A stretch of DNA of 64,000 bases from Clostridium zeae (GTDB lineage: Bacteria; Bacillota; Clostridia; Clostridiales; Clostridiaceae): the NCBI RefSeq assembly GCF_017312485.1, contig NZ_BMBA01000012.1, positions 1 through 64,000 on the forward strand, given 5' to 3'. Under the pieces are notes generated by a model. The model worked only from the letters and a program-made list of their open reading frames with translations, was not told the origin of the DNA and made no database searches. The translations under genes were made by a program, and so were the position numbers. Positions 46,585-55,855 of the stretch are shown piece by piece. Positions within the stretch are counted from its first letter, which is position 1; every line of letters begins with the position of its first letter.

Positions 46585-47184
46585 TCATTCATCTCTATTT
46601 AGATTTATAGCGTTTCTTATAGCTATAAGCGTATCTTTAAGCTCATATTTAGGTACAATAAGTTTTATTGTCCACATCTTATCTTTTGGTTTTTTTCCAT
46701 TAACTTTAACTTTTATTACCTTGTTTATTGCATAATCAGAAGAATATCCTTCGTCAACCTCTTCCACCCTGCCCCAAGGTATAAGCTCTCCATCAACTGT
46801 AAGTATTCCTTCCTTGCTAATTATAGTATTTGATCTCATTTTTTTAATTTCGAAAAAGAGTAAAACTATTATCATTGTTATAATTACAGCAAATTGCACA
46901 GAATATATAGATTTTGGTTTTTCTAAACTATGAAACCACCCCCATACTGTACTAGTATCTTGAGGAATATCTTTATCATTTGAAACAATAGTTGTATAAA
47001 AACTAATAATAGCAATTACTGCCACTATATTTAGAATTAAATCCACTTTGCTACTGCTCTTATATTCGAACCATTTCTCTCTTATAAGCCCAACATTTAA
47101 AACTCTATCATTATAGCTTTTTATTAGCTTTATAATAGTAAAAACATAGCTTAACAACATAAAAAGCACGTATAAACTTGCCAT
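46585..47184 (-). CDS. membrane protein with a C-terminal PH-like domain, unknown function
   Basis: A protein of about 199 aa with three hydrophobic helices (roughly residues 3-20, 48-67 and 95-113), then a ~85-residue cytoplasmic part. The stretch TIISKEGILTVDGELIPWGR, followed by VEEV, recalls bacterial PH-like membrane domains. An ATG at 47202 precedes the GGAGGGG motif, so the ATG at 47184 is preferred, although the spacing is short. Function not known. Confidence 0.6.
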   Translation of the reverse strand: MASLYVLFMLLSYVFTIIKLIKSYNDRVLNVGLIREKWFEYKSSSKVDLILNIVAVIAIISFYTTIVSNDKDIPQDTSTVWGWFHSLEKPKSIYSVQFAVIITMIIVLLFFEIKKMRSNTIISKEGILTVDGELIPWGRVEEVDEGYSSDYAINKVIKVKVNGKKPKDKMWTIKLIVPKYELKDTLIAIRNAINLNRDE

Positions 47185-47202
47185 AGCCCCTCCATAATAC
47201 AC

Positions 47203-47553
47203 CCATGCATCTTTATTAATTATTTTGGCGCTGTTAAAGTACTATGTTAAAATATAGCCATTATTTTATATATTAATGACTTAACTTTAGATATTGTATT
47301 GAGATTAAAGTATAGTACCTATGCTACCTTAATGAATTTTGCAAAGAATTAATAGCCCTATTATACAATAAATCACTCAATTTGTTAATATAATACTTTT
47401 ATGCATTATTTTTTAATATAATAACAATATTTTATAATATAACGTAATTTAATAGGCATTATTTTACCTATTATTAACTTAACAAGTATAATATTAGTGT
47501 ATTATTATATAAGTAATAAAGTATTATTATTGAATACTTAAAAGGAGATTATT
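47203..47553. other. divergent promoter region
   Basis: A 350-bp, very AT-rich spacer between the membrane protein gene and the secreted protein gene. Several TATAAT-like boxes lie at 47405-47510, including AAGTATAATATTAG near 47485. No clear -35 could be assigned, and no other feature is seen. Confidence 0.45.
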
Positions 47554-50019
47554 ATGTTAAACAAAAATCTAAGAAAAAAACTGGCTTTATCTCTAATTTC
47601 TGCTTTTGCATTATCTCAGCTCTTTAATTTCTCACCTTTCCCTAGTCCTCATAAGGTTGTTACTGTGAAGGCTGATACTTTAACCTATAGCTGGAACAAT
47701 ACTATACCTGAAAAAACTCCAGCTGCAGGTGCAAGCAACGGAAAGCTTGTACTTTTCGACAACTCCCATGATGAGACTGCTGGAGCCGCAGATTGGGTTT
47801 TAGATGGAGGCTTCTCTGATTTTGCAGATGCTCTTGTTTCAAAAGGCTATACTGTAAGAGAATATAGAGGAGTTGATAAAGATGGCGATGGAGCTATTCG
47901 TTATTATGATGACAGACAATCAATAAATGTTGCTAAAAATGAAGCAGTTATAACCTATGATGCTATAAAAAACGCTGATGTTTTTGTAATGGCTGAAGCT
48001 AACAGACCTCTCACTCAAGCTGAGTACTCAGCTCTTAAGCAATTTGTTGATTCAGGTAAAGGATTATTTTTTATAGCTGATCATTACAATGCTGATAGAA
48101 ACACTAATACTTGGGATTCAACGGAAGTCTATAATGGCTACAATAGATCCACCGATACTCAATACAATATGGGCGGAGTTTACGGTGATATGAGAAATCC
48201 TCAAAGTGCAACCTCTGGATGGCTTGCACAAAACTTTGGAATCAGATATAGGTTTAATGCCATAGATTGCAAGAACGGTGTTTCTGGAGTAAAGACTTCC
48301 TCATATTCAGAAGGAATAACTACTGGTGTGTCCCCTATTCTCATGGCTGCTGGCTCAACCCTAGCAATAACAGACCCTAGCAAAGCTAAAGGAATAGTTT
48401 ATTTTTCATCTACAGATAGTCCTGTAAAATGGAGCAGTGCCGCTGATACTGGTCTTTATTTTGGAGGAGAAAATGAAGGACCTTATGTTGCTATATCAAA
48501 ACCAAGTGCTGGCAAAGCTGCATTTATAGGAGATTCCTCTCCTATAGAAGATGCTACTCCAAAATATCTAAGAGAAGATACAGGCAAAGCAAAATCAACT
48601 TATCCAGGTTGGACTGATACTGGAAATGCCGCTACTCTTTGCACTAACATAGTTAATTGGTTATCTAATAGTGAAAGCTATATAGGCTTTGATGGAGTTA
48701 GTCACTCCAAAGGTACTGCCACTCCAACTCCAATGGCTGATGTTGAAAAAACTCAAACTCAAGCTGAGCCTTGGACTACTCCAAGCTACGACCCTTGGAA
48801 TACAGATAATTTTGCCAACGGCTCCTATGGAGCACCTTATAGCGCTTCAGGTTCTTCAGGCGGAGGCACAACTACTGGTTTAGTAAAACTTTCTTTATAT
48901 CCTTCATATGTTTACGTAAATGAACCTTTCGCTATCATAGATGGCGGTACTGCTTCAAATCCTCAAATTGGTGCTTATAATACCAGTACTGGAGCTCAAA
49001 TAGGTCAGTTACTGGTAAATGGAAGCTGGACTTCAGCTGGCTACAATACAATCTCAGGAACTGGTCCTTTGGCTGCAACTATTAGAGTAAATACTTTAGC
49101 TTCCTCTACTACCTTAAAGCTTAGAACTTCCGATTCAGCTACATCAGATAAGCAAGCTGTAACAGGTTTATCCTCTGGCTACGGATACCTTCAAGGAACA
49201 ATTCCGAGCTCACAGCCTACCGATGTAGTTGCAGCGGTTCAGAGCGGAATTATACTAGGAACAGCTCAAGTAGACTCAAACAACCAAGCTAAAATTGCAG
49301 TAAAATCCGGCTCTGGAATCACTCTTTCTCTTTATTCCTCAACAGGGGCAAAGAAAGCAGATTTAACCGGAACTTATACTGTATCAAACAGTCAAACTAC
49401 TGCAATCGGAACTTCTACTGTTGTTTCAGTTACTTCAGTAAGTCTTGATAAAACCACTTTAAGTTTGACTACTGGAACTTCTTCAACACTTACAGCTACT
49501 GTGGCTCCTTCCAATGCTACTAACAAAAACGTTTCTTGGACCAGCAGTAATACTGCTGTGGCAACAGTACAAAATGGAACTGTAACAGCAGTGGCTGCAG
49601 GTACTGCAACAATAACAGTGACAACTCAAGATGGAAGTAAAACTGCGACCTGTAGCATCACAGTTACTAACCCAACCTCTGGAGATACTTACGAACCAAA
49701 TGGCACCATCAGCAGTGCTTATACTATAACTTCTGGTTCTACCTTAAGCTCATATATCTATAGTGCTTCAGATGTGGATTACTATAAACTTACTGTAACC
49801 ACTTCAAAATCTTTTACTATATCACTAACAAATCTACCAAAGGATTATGATCTTACACTATATGATGCAAACGGCAATTATATAGATTACTCAGAGAATT
49901 CTGGTACAACCTCTGAAACCTTAACTGATACCCTATCAGCTGGAACTTACTATATACAGGTTGTAGGTTATAACGGAGCATATAGTACTACAACACCTTA
50001 TAAATTGACAGTTAACTAA
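47554..50019 (+). CDS. large secreted protein: DUF4350-like N-terminus, Big2 and PPC domains
   Basis: An 821-aa exported protein. A signal peptide (basic MLNKNLRKKLALSL..., cleavage near VKADT, residue ~42) is followed by a ~350-residue globular domain (GKLVLFDNSHDETAGAADWV; VFVMAEANRPLT; GLFFIADHYNADRN). That domain resembles class I glutamine-amidotransferase-like or DUF4350 folds without a clear active site. A serine/glycine linker comes next (~395-440), then a beta-rich region, a bacterial Ig-like Big2 domain (VTSVSLDKTTLSLTTGTSST, ~620-705) and a PPC domain (ASDVDYYKLTV ... AGTYYIQVVGYNGAY) at the C-terminus. Big2 and PPC modules are typical of surface or extracellular enzymes. The catalytic role of the N-terminal domain is not established. 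AAAGGAG precedes the ATG; a terminator follows. Confidence 0.82.
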   Translation: MLNKNLRKKLALSLISAFALSQLFNFSPFPSPHKVVTVKADTLTYSWNNTIPEKTPAAGASNGKLVLFDNSHDETAGAADWVLDGGFSDFADALVSKGYTVREYRGVDKDGDGAIRYYDDRQSINVAKNEAVITYDAIKNADVFVMAEANRPLTQAEYSALKQFVDSGKGLFFIADHYNADRNTNTWDSTEVYNGYNRSTDTQYNMGGVYGDMRNPQSATSGWLAQNFGIRYRFNAIDCKNGVSGVKTSSYSEGITTGVSPILMAAGSTLAITDPSKAKGIVYFSSTDSPVKWSSAADTGLYFGGENEGPYVAISKPSAGKAAFIGDSSPIEDATPKYLREDTGKAKSTYPGWTDTGNAATLCTNIVNWLSNSESYIGFDGVSHSKGTATPTPMADVEKTQTQAEPWTTPSYDPWNTDNFANGSYGAPYSASGSSGGGTTTGLVKLSLYPSYVYVNEPFAIIDGGTASNPQIGAYNTSTGAQIGQLLVNGSWTSAGYNTISGTGPLAATIRVNTLASSTTLKLRTSDSATSDKQAVTGLSSGYGYLQGTIPSSQPTDVVAAVQSGIILGTAQVDSNNQAKIAVKSGSGITLSLYSSTGAKKADLTGTYTVSNSQTTAIGTSTVVSVTSVSLDKTTLSLTTGTSSTLTATVAPSNATNKNVSWTSSNTAVATVQNGTVTAVAAGTATITVTTQDGSKTATCSITVTNPTSGDTYEPNGTISSAYTITSGSTLSSYIYSASDVDYYKLTVTTSKSFTISLTNLPKDYDLTLYDANGNYIDYSENSGTTSETLTDTLSAGTYYIQVVGYNGAYSTTTPYKLTVN

Positions 50020-50038
50020 AAAATATAATTTATAAATA

Positions 50039-50084
50039 AAAAGCCATGCATATATAAGACATAATGTCTTGTATGCATGGTTTT
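50039..50084 (+). terminator. terminator of the secreted protein gene
   Basis: AAAAGCCATGCATA pairs with a TATGCATGGTTTT arm, with an inner AGACATAATGTCTT hairpin; followed by TTTATTC. Confidence 0.85.
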
Positions 50085-50123
50085 ATTCATTAATATTCTA
50101 TTAGTTATAGGTCTAAATCATTA

Positions 50124-51017
50124 TTAATTTTTCAATTCCCGTATTTTCTCTATTGGTAATCCTGTTAACTTTTCTATTTGTTCTATAGGTAAATTCATTA
50201 AAAGAGCACTCTGAGCAATTGCTATTTTTTCTTTTTCTATTCCTTCTTTTATACCGTCTTCTCTTGCGCTTTTTTCCCTAGTCAACTGATCCATTATTTC
50301 CGCCTGTCTTGCTTCATATGCCATTCTAGCCTCTTTACTTTTACTAACTCTTTGCAGTATTTCATATGCAGTTTTAATATTTTCATTTTTCTCAGCTAAC
50401 ATCTCCATGCCCTCCTTTGACTTTGCATCTATAAATTCAAGCCACTCAAGTATTGGGTCATCTATATCTTTTAACTTATCTATCTTTGCAAGTTTCGGTA
50501 ATTCTAAAAAATGAATCTCTAAGACATCAGTTAACTTATATAAAGTTTCATCCTCTAAAATATGAAATCTTGTGTGAATTTTATCTATAGGTATTCTCTC
50601 AAAATCAACAATATTTATTGTTATACACTTTTTGAGTTTATCATAAGTATCTCCAGGACTTATTTGGCTATTATACATCTTTGACCAATAAAACAAAGTT
50701 CTTTCTGCCATAAACTCTGTAGGTAATATTTGTATCTCTATGTCAATATTTTCATTATTCTTAGTCTTTACCCTTATATCTAAAATTCCTTTTTTATCTT
50801 CTTTGAATTCTCTTAAAAGCTCTGTATTTAATAATTCTATTTCTTTAAATTCTTCCTTATCTAGCTTTAAAGCGGCACTTAGAAATGCAATTAATACATC
50901 TTTATTCTTTTCATCTCCAAAAATCAGCTTGAATACAAAATCAACTTTAGGGGACATTATAAAATCATCATCAAATCTATTAGTATCTATATTAAACTTA
51001 CCATTTTTACTGATCAT
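50124..51017 (-). CDS. Rpn-family PD-(D/E)XK nuclease / transposase-like protein
   Basis: A 297-aa protein of the Rpn/PDDEXK_2 family. The N-terminus MSPKVDFVFKLIFGDEKNKD is characteristic. The nuclease core is KGILDIRVKTKN followed by IDIEIQILP (D ... E-x-Q). The C-terminus has a charged helix and the repeat-like tail LPIEQIEKLTGLPIEKIREL. Relatives promote RecA-independent recombination in E. coli, and the genes occur in many variable copies. It is intact and preceded by GAGGGGAG. It closes the RHS island together with a decayed recombinase. Confidence 0.88.
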   Translation of the reverse strand: MISKNGKFNIDTNRFDDDFIMSPKVDFVFKLIFGDEKNKDVLIAFLSAALKLDKEEFKEIELLNTELLREFKEDKKGILDIRVKTKNNENIDIEIQILPTEFMAERTLFYWSKMYNSQISPGDTYDKLKKCITINIVDFERIPIDKIHTRFHILEDETLYKLTDVLEIHFLELPKLAKIDKLKDIDDPILEWLEFIDAKSKEGMEMLAEKNENIKTAYEILQRVSKSKEARMAYEARQAEIMDQLTREKSAREDGIKEGIEKEKIAIAQSALLMNLPIEQIEKLTGLPIEKIRELKN

Positions 51018-51108
51018 ATTGTATTTGCTCCCCTCATTTAATTATTTTATATATAAAATTCTATCCTCATTTTGACTGCTTTATTCTCTACAAATCATAG
51101 TCTTTACT

Positions 51109-51558
51109 TTATCTTATTATACCATATAAAAACAGCTGTATCACCTTATTTCTTTTACTTACCTTATCTTCATCCTGAATATAAATCAGTATTTTCTCCC
51201 CCTCTTTATCTGAATAAATTTTTACTTGTTTTTCTGAACCATATGCAATTTTTATTCTACCCTTGGAATTTTCTACAACTATTTCTTTCATATCAACAGT
51301 AACCACCAAGTACCTATTTAATGCATAGATGCTATTAATCTTTTTATTGATTGTTGCTACTTCATAGTTATTCTCTACTAAGAAGTTCTTATAGCTTGTT
51401 ACATAGAATCGTTGAAGATTGCCATTGAACTCAACTTCTCTAGTTCATAGAAATTCTATGAAAGCCTTAATATCTCCAATATAACTTTCTATTGATTTAG
51501 GACCCTTACCATCCTCAATTAGGCTCATCTTGAAATCTTCAATTAATTGCCACATCAT
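51109..51558 (-). pseudogene. tyrosine recombinase fragment with an internal stop
   Basis: From the ATG at 51558 (after AAAGGAG) the frame reads MWQLIEDFKMSLIEDGKGPK then SIESYIGDIKAFIEFL, an integrase SAM-like core-binding domain. It then hits TGA at codon 39. The same frame continues with REVEFNGNLQRF, NYEVATINKKINS and GSEKQVKIYSDKEGEKILIY, the start of the catalytic domain. It ends at KRNKVIQLFLYGIIR, where the first active-site arginine of the catalytic domain (usually LLLYTGxR) would be. The rest, including the catalytic tyrosine, is missing. A dead XerC/D- or integron-like recombinase left at the end of the RHS island. Confidence 0.8.
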
Positions 51559-51584
51559 CTTTACTCCTTTCAATTTCTTTACAT

Positions 51585-51627
51585 GGAAAAAGAGCCAATG
51601 CTTCTTCATTAGAAACATTGACTCTTA
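51585..51627 (-). terminator. terminator after the Imm50-like cassette
   Basis: AAGAGTCAATG pairs with CATTGGCTCTT, followed on the minus strand by TTTTCC. A near-copy, including the loop and flanks, is at 55705-55746. The 51640-51836 stretch between it and the immunity gene is AT-rich and empty. Confidence 0.8.
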
Positions 51628-51836
51628 TCACAATTATAATATATATTTAGCTTTTCTTTTAGTTACATCTCACTACATTATTGAAATTATGCAGTAAAAA
51701 CTCAGCTGTATTTAATCTATAATATTAATACTTTTATTCAATATTTGAATATTGTATTTATTATACGTTATTTTGCAGTTAATATATACAGTATTTTGTA
51801 GTTAGCTTATTAGGCATTAATAAGTGTAAAACTTCA

Positions 51837-52229
51837 TTATGGTGAACCTATCAATCCTGGAGTTATCTGTTCAACCCTTGCCCAATCAAATGAACATTTG
51901 ATGTGCATTTGATTATTGCATCTAATTTCTAATACTCCATCTTCTTCTCCATCATTAATTTCGAATTGATTAATCTGGTTATTTGTTCCTAATCCGTTAA
52001 TTGTTAAATTTCTAATTCCAAAGAAAGACATTTCTACGTATACTACATCCCACTTGTCCCATCGTTTAGGTTTTGTTTTAATAACTTCCTTTGTTAACAA
52101 TCGTATAAACAATGTTGGTCCATCTCTCCTTAGTTGTACATCTAGTAACTCTGAGCCATTCAAGCTTGGTATATCTCCAAATATACTAGTAAACGCCTGA
52201 GGATTCATCAGTTTAATTTTATTAATCAT
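51837..52229 (-). CDS. Imm50-like immunity protein
   Basis: A 130-aa cytoplasmic protein directly downstream of a toxin tip, the standard place of an immunity gene. MNPQAFTSIFGDIPSL at the N-terminus, then WDVVYVEMSFFGIRNLTING and FDWARVEQITPGL, fit the Imm50 family as I remember it. The frame opens at GTG 52241. GGTGAT precedes the ATG at 52229 by seven bases and gives MINKIKLMNPQ, which is used. The gene is intact although the toxin gene upstream carries a frameshift. Confidence 0.7.
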   Translation of the reverse strand: MINKIKLMNPQAFTSIFGDIPSLNGSELLDVQLRRDGPTLFIRLLTKEVIKTKPKRWDKWDVVYVEMSFFGIRNLTINGLGTNNQINQFEINDGEEDGVLEIRCNNQMHIKCSFDWARVEQITPGLIGSP

Positions 52230-52246
52230 CTTATACATCACCCTCC

Positions 52247-53484
52247 CTATTTATTATTTCTCTTATCAAAATAATAATGGTCTTCCATACCTTCTACCTT
52301 TCCTGTCCTTGTATTCTCAGCCGGTCTTACATTATGATGAGACGGTTGGTCTCCAATGCCACCTTCACCAAAGTCGTGTCCTGCCGAATGGTCTTGAATT
52401 ACTATCTTTTTACCATTTACATCATACGTCAATTCTCTAGTCATTACAGGTTGTTTATTTTCATTCAAAATCCAATTACCATTAGAATCTGTTAAAGGCA
52501 CCATCTTCTGGCTAATAGGTTGTTGGGACATTGGTATATCCAGTTGTCTTTTAATTTCTCTTAAACTAGCACTTCTATATTCACTTGAAGCTTCAGCCGT
52601 GCCCTTAGTTGATTTTAACCCTTCATTTCCAGATCCACTTTTACTATTCTCAAAAAAGCTGAATCCAGGATTAATTCGTGCACTAGTTGCTGAGCTAGCT
52701 CCTGATGCTCCTCCTGTAACCAGTGCTGGCTCCATTGAAGGTGATACTCTAGATCCTCCAAGAGCTCCAATCAATGATACAACTTCACCAACACGGTAAG
52801 CCTGCGCAAATCCATAGCTACTCTTCATATTCTTTTCTATATCATCATCAGTAATCTTCGTGCCGCCAATCATAGGAGCTATAAAGTTTCCTACCCCTCT
52901 GATTATATTAAATGATCAAAGCCTAATATAAATCCACTAGCACTAGGCATCATATTGTACTCACCATCAGAATCTGTGCTATTACTTATATTATTGGCCT
53001 TAAACTCTACCTTTGGAATAACTAAATCTTTTATTATACTACCAACTGATGATACTACAGATATTCCTTTTTTTAAGGATTCAACTTTCTGTTGAGTATC
53101 TCTTTCTACCTTTGGCTTAACGACCTTATTATACACTATATTAGCTGCTTTATATGCTGCTGTTGCAGTATTAACTATTTTTTTACCCTTATTAATTACA
53201 CTACTTACTGCTTTTCCTACATTGGTATTTGATATATAATCTATCGCTGGAGATATAGCACTTAATATCTTACTTCCAACATAACTAGCAGTTTCTTTTA
53301 CGCTACTTATTACACTCTTTGCACTACTAAAGAAGTTATCTACAAAACTTGTCCAATGTCCATTTTGATCATCATAAATCATTGGGTTGTTATTTACATA
53401 AGTATATAGATTTAAGCTTAATGGATCATTTGCATTTCCTCTATAGGTATCTTCTTGCATGAATCTTGCTGATTCTTGATAATC
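52247..53484 (-). pseudogene. orphan RHS C-terminal cassette with HNH/EndoVII-type toxin tip, frameshifted
   Basis: Homology to the long RHS gene begins at ESARFMQEDTYRG (about 53484) and continues through the helical linker. At about 52913 one T is missing: TTAAATGATC here, TTAAATTGATC at 59205. The frame therefore breaks after GFILGFD. The second frame runs from IIRGVGNFIAPMIGGTKITD to the end and carries the toxin domain EIKRQLDIPMSQQP ... IQDHSAGHDFGEGGIGDQPS, HHNVRPAENTRTGK. Its clustered histidines and shape recall HNH/Endonuclease VII-type polymorphic toxins. It has no N-terminus, no promoter and no start of its own, so it is a silent donor cassette or relic. Confidence 0.82.
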
Positions 53485-53529
53485 CGATTTATCATATTTT
53501 TAGCTTCTTTTATCGATGTTTATACTATA

Positions 53530-53567
53530 GAAAAGGCTAACGCCGTTCATTGCAGCGCTAGCCTTTG
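53530..53567 (-). terminator. terminator after the immunity gene at 53745
   Basis: AAAGGCTAGCGC pairs with GCGTTAGCCTTT (one G-T) around an 11-base loop, with TTTTCTAT on the minus strand. It separates the two orphan cassettes. 53568-53744 holds no gene. Confidence 0.7.
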
Positions 53568-53744
53568 TCAATATTATAATGTGTTTAGTTTTATTAAGAA
53601 ACTTTTCTACAATCAAATCATAATATAGCCTTATTATCAAGTTAATCTATCAATATTATCCAACATCTTAAAACCAGCTACTTGAGAGTTCTTCAGCAAG
53701 ATTATTTACTTAAAACTAATAATAAATAATTTAATACCAACTTA

Positions 53745-54062
53745 TTATACAATATCATCAGGCATATCTCCAGGCTTTTCCCAATACTTTAGCTCATCCA
53801 TTGCTCTTTCTAAGTCATCCATATCGTCATCCCCTAAAGTATTATCAAACTTCTCTGACAATATACCCCTAATTTTAGATAATCTGCTTGTAACTTTCCA
53901 TTGATCAATAAATCTAGTAGTTTCTTTTTCATATCCTGCTACATCCTTTTCCATATAGTAAGAACCCATATCATGTAAAGATATTAAAATCAAATTAATT
54001 TCTTTGAGTATTTGTAATGCTTCATTTCCTGTTAAATTTATCTCTTTATTTTCTTCTATCAT
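53745..54062 (-). CDS. putative immunity protein for the ART-like toxin tip
   Basis: A 105-aa acidic, helical protein (LTGNEALQILKEINLILISL; DDDMDDLERAMDELKYWEK) with no membrane segment. It starts 3 bp after the stop codon of the toxin tip, with AAGGAG overlapping that stop. This is the usual immunity arrangement. No family recognised; assignment rests on position, size and charge. Confidence 0.65.
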   Translation of the reverse strand: MIEENKEINLTGNEALQILKEINLILISLHDMGSYYMEKDVAGYEKETTRFIDQWKVTSRLSKIRGILSEKFDNTLGDDDMDDLERAMDELKYWEKPGDMPDDIV

Positions 54063-54065
54063 TGT

Positions 54066-55692
54066 TTATTTTCTCCTTACAAACTTTGGATTTAACAATT
54101 CTTCAATTCCACCCTTTATTGTTAACTCTGGTGTACCATATCTAGGATTTTTTACCCACTCAAGCTTAGAATTAGGAACATCAAACTCAACATAATCTCT
54201 TCCTTTACCAGTTTTAATCTGATACTTAGTTTCAGCCTCAACTTGGCTAAGCGGTTTTTTACTTGCTAGTTCCACATAAACTCTATTATTATCCTTGGCG
54301 ATTATACTTCCATCCTGCTCTATTCCATTTATACCTTTTCGGTTTGTGTAATGTCGTACTCTGGTAGTCTCTTCAACTATTTCATTAATTCCCTTGTTAC
54401 TTCCACCCCTATCCATAAAACTATATGTTCTATTGTTTTTTATGGATCCTCCACCTGGAATGGCAAGAGCTGTACTCTCTCTTTCTGATAAATCCATAAT
54501 ACTTCCAGCTAATGCAAGTGCTGCTAGATTCCCAGTTAAAAGTCCACTTCCAGCTTCAATGACACCACCAGCAAAATAATAATTACTTTCTGATATCTTA
54601 AGGTTATCCATTGCAAGATTCTTTACAGGATTTACTCCAGATAGAGTTTCTCTTACTTCTCCTGCTCCAAAAGCAACTGTTGTTAGTCCTAACCCTATTA
54701 AGGCAGCTCCTGCTACTTGACCACCAGGCATCAACATAGCTGCTCCACCAGCAACTGCACCTACAGCCCCAACAACCATAGACATTCCACCAAAGGCCAA
54801 TTTTTGCATATCTAGGCCTTTAACATAACTAGCGACTTCTCCAGCCTTTACTACTATACCTGTCTTTAACTCTTGTAATTTCTGCTGATCATCTCTTTCT
54901 ACCTTTGGTTTTATAACCTTATTATACACTATATTTACAGCGTTATATGTTGACTTTATTGTATTAAGTGTTTTCTTACCCTTGTTAATTACACTACTTA
55001 CTGCTTTTCCTACATTGGTATTTGATATATAATCTATCGCCGGAGATATAGCACTTAATATCTTACTTCCAACATAACTAGCAGTTTCTTTTATTGCACC
55101 CCAAGTATTACTTACCACACTCTTTGCACTACTAAAGAAATTATCTATAAAGCTTGGCCAATGTCCATTTTGGTCATCATAAATCATTGGATTGTTGTTT
55201 ACATAAGTATATAGATTTAAGCTTAGTGGATCATTTGCATTTCCTCTATAGGTATCCTCTTGCATGAATCTTGCTGATTCTGGATCATACATTCTGTTTA
55301 GTAGATAGTATTTTCCGATTTCTTCATCATATTGATATCCTGCATACCTATATGGATTGCTGAAGGTTGATGTATTTTCTTGTACATTTCCAAAGGCATC
55401 ATAATAGTAGCTTCCTATTATTCCTCCCTTTCCATCTAATAAGTTTGTAACATCTCCATGTCCGTTGTACATGTAGTATGCTGTTGTAGTTCCTGATTTT
55501 CTGCTTATTAGATTGTTTCCATATACATTTCTTGCTTTTTCTGTTCCAGTAGCTCCATCTACTTCAAGTACTACTTGATTTCCTTCGTATAGAAGGTTTG
55601 TCTTTTGAGCTCCTTGTTCCTTACTTACTCTTAGGCCTTCCCCGTTGTAAGTATTTTTTAGGATTGTTCCTGAATCATTTTTTGCTTCTATG
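54066..55692 (-). pseudogene. orphan RHS C-terminal cassette with ADP-ribosyltransferase-like tip
   Basis: From about 55692 the sequence encodes EAKNDSGTILKNTYNGEGLR and runs on through the RHS core end (RYAGYQYDEEIGKYYLLNRM, DPESARFMQEDTYRG). It is almost identical to 59630-60192 of the long gene. An in-frame TAG lies just upstream and no good start exists, the first ATG being at 55472. After the core come a helical linker, a hydrophobic glycine/alanine-rich stretch (GGMSMVVGAVGAVAGGAAML), then a tip with RHYTNRKGINGIEQDG, NRVYVEL and GRDYVEFDVPNSKLEWVKNP. The HYT motif and layout suggest a HYD1-type ADP-ribosyltransferase toxin; this is from family memory. The frame is intact from 55692 to 54066, so it could be restored by recombination with the long gene. 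Confidence 0.78.
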
Positions 55693-55704
55693 CTTTTTTC
55701 CTAT

Positions 55705-55746
55705 GAAAAGAGCCAATATTTCTTCCATTAGAAACATTGACTCTTA
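55705..55746 (-). terminator. terminator copy at the cassette boundary
   Basis: AAGAGTCAAT pairs with ATTGGCTCTT. It is followed within ten bases by the start of the orphan RHS core. Nearly the same hairpin, loop and flanks occur at 51585-51627. It ends transcription of the ankyrin gene upstream. Confidence 0.7.
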
Positions 55747-55855
55747 TCATTGTTATAAAATATATTTAGTTAACACTTACTAAGTTATTAGTATTACCAA
55801 TTAAACATTCATTAATTGGCTCAATATATTACACGTGTTCAATATTATGATTAGT

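Noticed and set aside
52247-52873. Independent toxin gene starting at the ATG at 52873
   Set aside because: No ribosome binding site; the frame is the continuation of the RHS cassette after a one-base deletion.
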